DNA from: Streptomyces sp. SCSIO 75703
GTDB lineage: Bacteria > Actinomycetota > Actinomycetes > Streptomycetales > Streptomycetaceae
Direction of reading: 5' to 3'
DNA: 64,000 nucleotides
Assembly: GCF_036607905.1 (NCBI RefSeq)
Contig: NZ_CP144555.1
Location: forward strand, 5,704,001-5,768,000
Below are positions 39,093-46,634 of the stretch, one piece after another (position 1 is the first letter of the stretch; each line of letters opens with the position of its first letter). Under the pieces are notes generated by a model that was given only the letters and a program-made list of their open reading frames with translations, had not been told where the DNA came from and did no database searches. The translations under genes were made by a program, and so were the position numbers.

Positions 39093-39695
39093 GTGTTCAC
39101 CGGAATCGTCGAAGAGCTGGGCGAGATCACCGCCGTCGAGACCCTCGACGACGCCTGTCGCTTCCGCCTGCGCGGCCCCGTCGTCACCCAGGGCGCCGCC
39201 CACGGCGACTCCATCGCCGTCAACGGCGTGTGCCTGACCGTCGTCGACCACGAGGGCGACGAGTTCACCGCCGACGTGATGGCCGAGACCCTGAACCGCT
39301 CCAGCCTCGGCGCCCTCGCCGTCGGCTCCCGGGTCAACCTCGAACGCCCCACCGCCGTCGGCGCCCGCCTCGGCGGCCACATCGTGCAGGGCCACGTCGA
39401 CGGCACCGGCGAGATCCTGGAGCGCGAGCCGTCCGAACACTGGGAGATCGTGAAGATCTCCCTGCCCGCCGGCCTCGCGCGCTACGTCGTCGAGAAGGGC
39501 TCCATCACCGTCGACGGCATCAGCCTCACCGTCGTCGAGGCCGGCCCCGACTTCTTCACCGTGAGCCTCATCCCCACCACCCTCGCCCTGACCACGCTCG
39601 GCCTGAAGCAGCCCGGCGACCCGGTCAACCTCGAGGTCGACATCATCGCCAAGTACGTCGAGCGGCTCCTCGCCGGACAGGGGGACCCGCGGTGA
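39093..39695 (+). CDS. ribE: Riboflavin synthase alpha subunit
   Basis: Dismutates two 6,7-dimethyl-8-ribityllumazine molecules to riboflavin. The 200 residues form two similar lumazine-binding barrels, with the MFTGIVEELG start, NGVCLTV in the first half and VDGISLTVVEAG in the second, and HIVQGHVDGTG. GTG start with AGGAGG 9 bases upstream, under the FMN riboswitch. The stop overlaps ribM (GTGA). Confidence 0.96.
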   Translation: MFTGIVEELGEITAVETLDDACRFRLRGPVVTQGAAHGDSIAVNGVCLTVVDHEGDEFTADVMAETLNRSSLGALAVGSRVNLERPTAVGARLGGHIVQGHVDGTGEILEREPSEHWEIVKISLPAGLARYVVEKGSITVDGISLTVVEAGPDFFTVSLIPTTLALTTLGLKQPGDPVNLEVDIIAKYVERLLAGQGDPR

Positions 39696-40336
39696 ACTGG
39701 CTCAACTCCGAGGCGTTCACGCTGTTCGACCAGCACATCAAGTGGTCGGACATGATCGGCAACGTGATCGGTCTGGCCGCCCTCGCCCTCGGCTGGCGGC
39801 GCTCGGTGTGGACCTGGCCCGCCCAGTTCCTCTCCGGCGTCATCCTCTTCACGGCCTTCGCCACCGCGCACCTCTCCGGCAGCGCGGGCAAGCAGATCGT
39901 CGTCATGGTCGTCGCCGCCTTCGGCTGGCGGGCCTGGACCCGGGGCCGCCGCCAGGCGCAGGACGGCTCCATCGCCGTCCGCTTCGCCACCTGGCGCGAG
40001 CGCGGCGCGCTGCTTGCCGGCGCCGCCCTCGGCACCCTCGCCGTCGGCGGCCTGTTCACCGCGGTCCCGGCCCTGTCCTGGGACCCCTGGCCGGACGCGT
40101 ACATCTTCGTCGGCACCATCGTCGCCATGTACGCCCAGGCCCGCGGCATGGTCGAGTTCTGGTTCGCCTGGCTGCTGGTCGACCTGGTCGGCGTGCCGCT
40201 GAACTTCGCCAACGGCTTCGCGTTCTCCGGCTTCGTCTACATCCTGTACGGCGCACTCGTCCTGTGGGGCATGCGCGACTGGTGGCTGCGCTCCCGCGAG
40301 GTCGCGCGGCCCGTCCCGGAAGGAGTGCCCGCATGA
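39692..40336 (+). CDS. ribM: Riboflavin transporter RibM (PnuC-like)
   Basis: The 214-residue protein with about 6-7 membrane segments resembles the nicotinamide mononucleotide transporter PnuC. Actinobacterial RibM homologues have been shown to carry riboflavin by facilitated diffusion. Motifs include WSDMIGNVIGLAALALGWRRSVWTWP and WFAWLLVDLVGVPLNFANGF (C-terminal WxxW-like flavin/ligand region). It sits between riboflavin genes with GTGA and ATGA overlaps on both sides, which supports the flavin substrate. Confidence 0.9.
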   Translation: MNWLNSEAFTLFDQHIKWSDMIGNVIGLAALALGWRRSVWTWPAQFLSGVILFTAFATAHLSGSAGKQIVVMVVAAFGWRAWTRGRRQAQDGSIAVRFATWRERGALLAGAALGTLAVGGLFTAVPALSWDPWPDAYIFVGTIVAMYAQARGMVEFWFAWLLVDLVGVPLNFANGFAFSGFVYILYGALVLWGMRDWWLRSREVARPVPEGVPA

Positions 40337-41622
40337 ACGCCATCCCCGCGCTCGACGGCCCCGACGGCTTCGACGACCTGCGGCTCGACCCGATCGAGCA
40401 GGCCGTCGCCGACATCGCCGCCGGCCGCCCGGTGGTCGTCGTCGACGACGAGGACCGCGAGAACGAGGGCGACCTCGTCATCGCCGCCGAGAAGGCGACC
40501 GAGGAGATCGTCGCCTTCATGATGAGCGAGTGCCGCGGCCTGATCTGCGCCCCCATGGAGGGCGAGGAACTGGACCGGCTCCGGCTGCCGCAGATGGTCG
40601 AGGACAACACCGAGTCCATGCGGACCGCGTTCACCGTCTCGGTCGACGCCTCCGCCGCCCACGGCGTGACCACCGGCATCTCCGCCGGCGACCGCGCCGC
40701 CACCCTGCGGCTCCTGGCCGGCGGCACCGCCCGCCCGGACGACCTGGTCCGCCCCGGGCACGTCTTCCCGCTGCGCGCCCGCCCCGGCGGCGTCCTCGCC
40801 CGCGACGGCCACACCGAGGCCGCCGTCGACCTCGCCCGCCTCGCGGGACTGCGCCCGGCCGGGGCCATCGTCGAGATCGCCGGGGAGGACGGCCGCATGC
40901 TGCGGCTGCCCGAACTCGTCCCCTTCGCCCGCAAGCACGGCCTGACGATCATCTCCATCGAGGACCTGATCGCCTACCGCCGCGCCGCCGACCCCACCGT
41001 GCGCCGCGAGGCGGAGGTCAGCCTGCCCACCCGGCACGGCGCGTTCACGGCGTACGGCTACCGCTCCACCGTCGACGGCGTCGAGCACGTCGCCCTCGTC
41101 CACGGCGACCTCGGCGACGGCCGCGACGTCCTGGTCCGGCTCCACTCCGAATGCCTGACCGGCGACGTCTTCGGCTCCCAGCGCTGCGACTGCGGGCCCC
41201 AGCTCGACGCCTCCCTCGACCGCATCCGGTCCGAGGGGCGCGGCGTCGTGGTCTACCTGCGCGGACACGAGGGCCGCGGCATCGGCCTGATGTCCAAACT
41301 GCGCGCCTACGAACTCCAGGAGCGCGGCCGGGACACCCTCGACGCCAACCTCGAACTCGGCCTGCCCGCCGACGCCCGCGACTACGGGGCCGGCGCGCGG
41401 ATCCTGCGTGACCTCGGCGTGGGCACCGTCCGCCTGCTGACCAACAACCCGGACAAGGCCGCCGCCCTCACCCGCCACGGCATCGACGTCACCGAGCGCG
41501 TGCCGATGCCCGTGCAGGCCGGCGAGCACAACCTGCGCTACCTGCGCACCAAGCGGGACCGGATGGGCCACGACCTGCCCTGGCTGGACACGGTCCCCGC
41601 GGCCACCTGCACCGACCAGTGA
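40333..41622 (+). CDS. ribBA: Bifunctional 3,4-dihydroxy-2-butanone 4-phosphate synthase / GTP cyclohydrolase II
   Basis: Supplies both precursors of riboflavin. The 429 residues have an N-terminal RibB domain (about 18-215) with DDEDRENEGDL and DGHTEAAVDLARLAG, and a C-terminal RibA domain with HSECLTGDVFGSQRCDCG (three zinc cysteines) and LRGHEGRGIGL. The ATG overlaps the ribM stop. 70 bases separate it from ribH. Confidence 0.96.
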   Translation: MNAIPALDGPDGFDDLRLDPIEQAVADIAAGRPVVVVDDEDRENEGDLVIAAEKATEEIVAFMMSECRGLICAPMEGEELDRLRLPQMVEDNTESMRTAFTVSVDASAAHGVTTGISAGDRAATLRLLAGGTARPDDLVRPGHVFPLRARPGGVLARDGHTEAAVDLARLAGLRPAGAIVEIAGEDGRMLRLPELVPFARKHGLTIISIEDLIAYRRAADPTVRREAEVSLPTRHGAFTAYGYRSTVDGVEHVALVHGDLGDGRDVLVRLHSECLTGDVFGSQRCDCGPQLDASLDRIRSEGRGVVVYLRGHEGRGIGLMSKLRAYELQERGRDTLDANLELGLPADARDYGAGARILRDLGVGTVRLLTNNPDKAAALTRHGIDVTERVPMPVQAGEHNLRYLRTKRDRMGHDLPWLDTVPAATCTDQ

Positions 41623-41692
41623 CCGGCCACCCACCGGCCCACCACCGACCGACCGACCGCCGAGCGGCACAGCACCGAGGAGACACGAGAAC

Positions 41693-42199
41693 GTGAGCGG
41701 CAAGGGCGCACCCGAACTGTCCGTACGCGACGTGGGGGACCTGCGGGTCGCCGTCGTCGCCGCCCAGTGGCACGTCACCGTGATGGACGGACTCGTGGAC
41801 GGCGCCCTGCGCGCCCTGCACGAGCTGGGCATCGACGAGCCGACCCTGCTGCGGGTCCCCGGCAGTTTCGAACTGCCCGTCGTCGCCAAGGTCCTCGCCG
41901 GCCGCGGCTACGACGCCGTCGTCGCCCTCGGCGTCGTCATCCGCGGCGGCACCCCGCACTTCGACTACGTGTGCCAGGGCGTCACCCAGGGCCTCACCCA
42001 GGTCTCCGTCGACACCGGCGTCCCCATCGGCTTCGGCGTGCTCACCTGTGACACCGAGGAACAGGCCCTGGACCGCGCCGGACTGGACGGCTCCAGCGAG
42101 GACAAGGGGCACGAGGCGGTGACCGCCGCCGTGGCCACGGCGGCCACCCTGCGTTCGGTATCCGAACCGTGGCGGCAGACCGGCCGGCACACCGCGTAA
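41693..42199 (+). CDS. ribH: 6,7-dimethyl-8-ribityllumazine synthase
   Basis: Makes the direct precursor of riboflavin, assembling as a pentamer or 60-mer shell. The 168 residues contain PGSFELPVVAKVLA, ALGVVIRGGTPHFDYVC and IGFGVLTCDTEEQALDRA, the substrate-binding blocks. GTG start after GAGGAGACACGAGAAC. hisE follows 13 bases after the stop, joining the rib unit to histidine genes. Confidence 0.96.
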   Translation: MSGKGAPELSVRDVGDLRVAVVAAQWHVTVMDGLVDGALRALHELGIDEPTLLRVPGSFELPVVAKVLAGRGYDAVVALGVVIRGGTPHFDYVCQGVTQGLTQVSVDTGVPIGFGVLTCDTEEQALDRAGLDGSSEDKGHEAVTAAVATAATLRSVSEPWRQTGRHTA

Positions 42200-42212
42200 A
42201 GTGGGCGCCACC

Positions 42213-42485
42213 ATGTCCAAGAAGACGTTCGAGGAGCTGTTCGCCGAGCTCCAGCACAAGGCCGCCCACGGGGACCCCGCCACCTCCCGCACCGCCGAGC
42301 TGGTGGACAAGGGGGTCCACGCCATCGGCAAGAAGGTCGTCGAGGAGGCCGCCGAGGTCTGGATGGCCGCCGAGTACGAGGGCAAGGAGGCGGCGGCGGA
42401 GGAGATCTCGCAGCTCCTCTACCACGTCCAGGTGATGATGGTCGCCCGCGGCATCTCCCTGGACGACGTCTACGCCCACCTCTGA
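42213..42485 (+). CDS. hisE: Phosphoribosyl-ATP pyrophosphatase
   Basis: Second step of histidine biosynthesis, a MazG-like all-alpha enzyme. The 90 residues include KKVVEEAAEVWMAAEYEGKEA with the Glu-rich metal-binding helices. The ATG at 42213 (MSKKTFEEL) matches family starts; an in-frame ATG 12 bases upstream is less likely. It is separated from the main his cluster, as usual in actinobacteria. Confidence 0.95.
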   Translation: MSKKTFEELFAELQHKAAHGDPATSRTAELVDKGVHAIGKKVVEEAAEVWMAAEYEGKEAAAEEISQLLYHVQVMMVARGISLDDVYAHL

Positions 42486-42537
42486 CCGCACCTCCCGCCG
42501 GACCCGTACACCCCCTCACGCGAAGGAAGCCGACCTC

Positions 42538-43395
42538 ATGCTGCGCATCGCCGTCCCCAACAAGGGTTCCCTCTCAGGACCTGCGGCGGAGATGCTGCAT
42601 GAGGCCGGCTACCAGCAGCGGCGCGAGTCCAAGGAACTGCAGATCGTCGACCCCACCAACGAGGTCGAGTTCTTCTACCTCCGCCCCCGCGACATCGCCA
42701 TCTACGTCTCCTCCGGCCGCCTCGACATCGGCATCACCGGACGGGACCTGCTGGTCGACTCCGGGGCGCGGGCCGAGGAGATCCTCCCGCTCGGCTTCGC
42801 CCGCTCCACCTTCCACTACGCCACCAAGCCGGGCACCGCCCGAGGCATCGAGGACCTCGCGGGCATGACGGTCGCCACCTCCTACGAGGGCATCGTCGCC
42901 AAGCACTTCGCCGACCACGGCATCGACGCCTCCGTCGTCCACCTCGACGGCGCCGTCGAGACCGCCATCGAACTGGGCGTCGCCGAGGTCATCGCCGACG
43001 TCGTCGAGACCGGCACCTCGCTGCGCAACGCCGGCCTGGAGATCATCGGCGAGCCGATCATGACGTCCGAGGCGGTCGTGGTCCGCCGCACCGGCGGCAC
43101 CGCGGACGAGGACGCCGAACCGAAGGTGCAGCAGTTCCTGCGCCGCCTCCAGGGCGTCCTGGTCGCCCGCACCTACGTGATGATGGACTACGACTGCCGG
43201 GTCGAGCAGTTGGAGAAGGCGGTCGCGCTCACCCCCGGCCTGGAGTCCCCGACCGTCTCCCCGCTGCACAACGAGGGCTGGGTCGCCGTCCGCGCCATGG
43301 TGCCCTCCAAGAACGCCCAGCGGATCATGGACGACCTGTACGCCATCGGCGCGCGGGCCATCCTCACCACGGCCATCCACGCCTGCCGCCTCTGA
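42538..43395 (+). CDS. hisG: ATP phosphoribosyltransferase (long form)
   Basis: First, feedback-inhibited step of histidine biosynthesis. The 285 residues are the HisG-long type, with a catalytic periplasmic-binding-protein-like region (RIAVPNKGSLSGPA, GITGRDLL, EVIADVVETGTSLRNAGL as PRPP loop) and a C-terminal regulatory domain (about from residue 210) for histidine. GAAGGAA precedes the ATG. Confidence 0.96.
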   Translation: MLRIAVPNKGSLSGPAAEMLHEAGYQQRRESKELQIVDPTNEVEFFYLRPRDIAIYVSSGRLDIGITGRDLLVDSGARAEEILPLGFARSTFHYATKPGTARGIEDLAGMTVATSYEGIVAKHFADHGIDASVVHLDGAVETAIELGVAEVIADVVETGTSLRNAGLEIIGEPIMTSEAVVVRRTGGTADEDAEPKVQQFLRRLQGVLVARTYVMMDYDCRVEQLEKAVALTPGLESPTVSPLHNEGWVAVRAMVPSKNAQRIMDDLYAIGARAILTTAIHACRL

Positions 43396-43417
43396 GCGCC
43401 ACCCCCGGAGCCCCACC

Positions 43418-43888
43418 ATGTCGGACACCCCGCAGGACACCACCCCCGTCCTGCCCGTCACCTTCCGGCCCGGCAGCACCCGCGCCGTCCTGATCGTCGT
43501 GGCCGCCGTCACCTTCGTGACCATCACCGCGATCGGGCTGCTGCTCAAGGGACTCGGACCGGGCGAGCGGCTCAGCTTCGCGCTGACCGCCCTGCTCCTG
43601 TCCGGCGTCCTGCTCCTGCTGGCCCGGCCCAAGGTCGTCGCCGACGAGAGCGGCGTCACCGTCGTCAACCTCACGGCCAAGCGGCGCCTCGAATGGGCGG
43701 AGATCCTCCGGGTCAACCTCCGCCCCGGCGACCCCTGGGTCTTCCTCGACCTCAGCGACGGCACCAGCCTGCCCGTGCTCGGCATCCAGCCCGGCATCGC
43801 CCGCCGGAGGGCCATCGCCGACGCCCGCGCCCTGCGCGACCTCGCCGAGGCCCACTCCACCGCCACGCCGGACACCCCGCACGCCTGA
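43418..43888 (+). CDS. PH-domain-like membrane protein
   Basis: The 156-residue protein has two membrane helices (about residues 22-42 and 52-70) followed by a bacterial PH-like domain (VVADESGVTVVNLTAKRRLEWAEI). Function unknown. It follows hisG by 22 bases and is likely co-transcribed with it; many streptomycetes keep this gene there. Confidence 0.85.
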   Translation: MSDTPQDTTPVLPVTFRPGSTRAVLIVVAAVTFVTITAIGLLLKGLGPGERLSFALTALLLSGVLLLLARPKVVADESGVTVVNLTAKRRLEWAEILRVNLRPGDPWVFLDLSDGTSLPVLGIQPGIARRRAIADARALRDLAEAHSTATPDTPHA

Positions 43889-44175
43889 CCGGGCGCCCCC
43901 GGTCCCGCCCCGGCGTGCCCGGGGGTGGTCCGGGGGGCGGTTCGGGGCCGTCCGCTCTGCCGCGGGCGGCCCGGTCGTGATTAATCTGGGAACGGAAGCC
44001 GCGGTCGTCGCGGTTCCGCCCCTGTCGTTCCGCCCGGTGCGCGGGGGTTCCTGCTACCCGAGGAGTGACTCCCTCCGGCGATGGACGGACCGTCCTGTAG
44101 TACCTGCGCCGCCCCCTGCCCACACCCTGCGGACCGTGCCCTCGCGGTGCGGGTCCCGGCGGAGGCGGCGGCATC
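43889..44175 (+). other. Long leader before the CNNM/CorC pair
   Basis: 287 bases without an ORF I can support. A -10-like TAATCT (43982-43987) lacks a -35. Directly after it nested pairings GGAAC (43989-43993)/GTTCC (44013-44017) and CCGCG/CGCGG (43999-44003, 44009-44013) form a hairpin at the start of a roughly 180-nt leader that contains further GC-rich pairings. I do not recognise a known riboswitch (not the M-box consensus). Confidence 0.35.
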
Positions 44176-45513
44176 ATGACCACCCCCCTGCTGCTCCTGG
44201 CAGCCGCGTCCCTGCTCATCCTCGCCAACGGCTTCTTCGTGGCGGCCGAGTTCGGGCTGGTGACCGTCGAACGGGCGGACGCCGAACGGGCCGCCGCCGC
44301 GGGCGACCGGCGTGCCCGCCGGGTCGTCGCCTCCCTGCGCGAGCTGTCCTTCCAGCTCTCCGGCACCCAGCTCGGCATCACCCTCACCTCCCTCGTCGTC
44401 GGCATGCTCGCCGAACCGGCGCTCGCCCGGCTGCTGGACGGCCCCTTCGCCGCCCTCGGCGTCCCCGCCGGCGCCGTCCCCGGTGTCTCCGTGGTCGTCG
44501 GCATGCTGCTGGCCTCCGCCGTGCAGATGGTCGTCGGCGAGCTGGTGCCGAAGAACTGGGCGGTCTCCCGGCCGCTCCAGGTCGCCCGTTTCGTCGCCGG
44601 CCCGCAGCACGCCTTCGCCGGTCTCTTCCGCCCGGTGATCTCCGGCCTCAACACCGTCGCCAACCGCCTCGTCCGCCTCTTCGGCGTCGAGCCCGCCGAG
44701 GAGCTGGCCTCCGCCCGCACCCCCGGCGAACTGGTCTCCCTGGCCCGGCACTCGGCCCGCGCCGGAGCCCTGGAACAGGACACCGCCGACCTCTTCGTAC
44801 GGACCCTGTCCCTCGGCGAGCTGACCGCCCAGCACGTCATGACCCCGCGCGTGCGGGTCAGCGCCCTGCACACCTCGGCCACCGCCGAGGACGTGGTCAA
44901 CCTGACCCGCGCCACCGGCCTGTCCCGCTTCCCCGTCTACCGGGAGAAGATCGACGAGATCGCCGGCATGGTCCACCTCAAGGACGCCCTCGCCGTCCCC
45001 GTCCGCGAACGGCTGCGCACCCCGGCCGGCCGCATCGCCCGCCCGGCCCTGCTGGTCCCGCAGACCCTGCCGGTCCGGCCGCTGCTGGCCCGGCTCCGCA
45101 CCGAGCAGCCCATCGCGGTCGTCGTCGACGAATACGGTGGCACCGCGGGCGTCGTCACCCTGGAGGACATCGTCGAGGAGGTCGTCGGAGAGGTCCGCGA
45201 CGAGCACGACGACGCCCTCGGCGAGGCACCCGACCTCGCCGCCGCCCCGGCGGAGGACGGCAGCCCGGCCTGGGACGTCGACGGGAGCTGCCGCGTCGAC
45301 ACCCTCGCACGCATCGGCCTCGACGTGCCCGAGGGGCCCTACGAGACGGTGGCCGGCCTCGTCGCCGACCTGCTCGGCCGCATCCCCGCCGTCGGCGACC
45401 GGGTGGAGCTGCCCGGCTGGCGCTTCTGCGTCCGCCGCGTAGGCCACTACCGCGCCGAGCGCATACGCCTGGTGCGCACCGCGCCCGTCCCGGTGCCGGA
45501 GGCCGCCCGGTGA
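44176..45513 (+). CDS. CNNM/CorC-type membrane protein (HlyC/CorC family), first of a pair
   Basis: The 445-residue protein has an N-terminal CNNM transmembrane domain (about residues 1-150, LILANGFFVAAEFGLVTVERADAER), a pair of CBS domains (about 210-330, with HVMTPRVRVSAL and VVDEYGGTAGVVTLEDIVEEVVGE) and a C-terminal CorC/HlyC transporter-associated domain. The family takes part in magnesium (or cobalt) efflux or homeostasis. Older names call it hemolysin, without evidence. The ATG follows GGAGGCGGCGGCATC. It overlaps the second copy by GTGA. Confidence 0.9.
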   Translation: MTTPLLLLAAASLLILANGFFVAAEFGLVTVERADAERAAAAGDRRARRVVASLRELSFQLSGTQLGITLTSLVVGMLAEPALARLLDGPFAALGVPAGAVPGVSVVVGMLLASAVQMVVGELVPKNWAVSRPLQVARFVAGPQHAFAGLFRPVISGLNTVANRLVRLFGVEPAEELASARTPGELVSLARHSARAGALEQDTADLFVRTLSLGELTAQHVMTPRVRVSALHTSATAEDVVNLTRATGLSRFPVYREKIDEIAGMVHLKDALAVPVRERLRTPAGRIARPALLVPQTLPVRPLLARLRTEQPIAVVVDEYGGTAGVVTLEDIVEEVVGEVRDEHDDALGEAPDLAAAPAEDGSPAWDVDGSCRVDTLARIGLDVPEGPYETVAGLVADLLGRIPAVGDRVELPGWRFCVRRVGHYRAERIRLVRTAPVPVPEAAR

Positions 45514-46604
45514 GCGCGCTGCAACTCCTCTTCGCCGCCCTGCTGGTCCTCGCCAACGGCTTCTTCGTCGGCGCCGAGTTCGCCCTCGTCTCGGTCCGCC
45601 GCAGCCAGATCGAACCCCTCGGCACCGCCCGCGCCCGCCAGGTGCTCCACGGGCTGGAACGGCTGCCGCAGATGATGGCCGCCGCCCAGTTCGGCATCAC
45701 CGTCTGCTCGCTGACCCTCGGTGCCGTCGCCGAGCCCACCGTCGCCCGGCTGCTGGAGCCGGTCTTCGCGGGGATGCGGCTGCCGCAGGGCCTCGTCCAC
45801 CCCCTCGGATACGCGATCGCCCTGGCCGCCGTGGTCTTCTGCCACCTGGTCATCGGCGAGATGGTGCCGAAGAACCTGGCGATGGCCGCCCCCGGCAAGG
45901 CCGCCCTCTGGCTCGGCCCCGGACTGGTCGCCTTCGCCCGCCTGTGCCGGCCCGTCACCGCCGCCCTCGACGCCTGCGCCCGGGGCGTGCTGCGGCTCTT
46001 CCGGGTCGAACCCCGCGACGAGGTGGAGACCGTCTTCACCAGCGAGCAGCTCAACCGGCTGGTGGAGGACGCCGGACAGGCCGGACTCCTCGACGCCGAG
46101 GAGCGGGAACGCCTGGGCGACGCCCTGGAACTGGGCACCCACCCGGTCACCGACGTGCTGCTGCCCCGCGAGTCGCTGGTCACGGTCAGCCCCTCGGCCA
46201 CGCCGGGGGAGATCGTCGCGCTGACCGCCCGCACCGGCTACTCCCGTTTCCCGGTCGCCGAGGGCCGGGGCGCCTTCACGGGCTACCTGCACGTCAAGGA
46301 CGTCCTCGACCTGGAGGACTCCGACCGGCCCGTCCCGCGGCACCTGTGGCGCCCGATGACGACGCTGCGGCCCGAACTGCCCGTCGACGACGCGCTCACC
46401 GTGATGCGCCGGGCCGCCACCCACCTGGCGCAGGTCGCCGACGCCTCCGGCACGGTGCTCGGGCTGGTCGCGCTGGAGGACCTGCTCGAACTGCTGGTCG
46501 GCGAGGTCCGCGACCCGGCCCACCGGCAGGCGCCCGGCATCACCCGCGTCACCGTGCGCGAACCGCGCGGCAGCGGCGCCTCGGAGGAGGTGCTCGCCGG
46601 CTGA
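45510..46604 (+). CDS. CNNM/CorC-type membrane protein, second of a pair
   Basis: The 364-residue paralogue of the preceding protein has the CNNM domain (LVLANGFFVGAEFALVSVRRSQIE) and CBS pair (TDVLLPRESLVTV and VLGLVALEDLLELLVGEVRD). It stops after the CBS region and lacks the C-terminal CorC domain and the EYGG loop that the first protein has, so the pair may work as a heteromer with one CorC domain. The GTG start overlaps the stop upstream, so the two are translationally coupled. Confidence 0.9.
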   Translation: MSALQLLFAALLVLANGFFVGAEFALVSVRRSQIEPLGTARARQVLHGLERLPQMMAAAQFGITVCSLTLGAVAEPTVARLLEPVFAGMRLPQGLVHPLGYAIALAAVVFCHLVIGEMVPKNLAMAAPGKAALWLGPGLVAFARLCRPVTAALDACARGVLRLFRVEPRDEVETVFTSEQLNRLVEDAGQAGLLDAEERERLGDALELGTHPVTDVLLPRESLVTVSPSATPGEIVALTARTGYSRFPVAEGRGAFTGYLHVKDVLDLEDSDRPVPRHLWRPMTTLRPELPVDDALTVMRRAATHLAQVADASGTVLGLVALEDLLELLVGEVRDPAHRQAPGITRVTVREPRGSGASEEVLAG

Positions 46605-46634
46605 CGGGGGCGGGGCCGCGGGACGGCCGCCGGG

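Noticed and set aside
43980..44175. M-box magnesium riboswitch before the CNNM/CorC genes
   Set aside because: The conserved blocks of the M-box (AGGTGAGGCTCCTG and the following loops) are absent; kept only as an unassigned leader.
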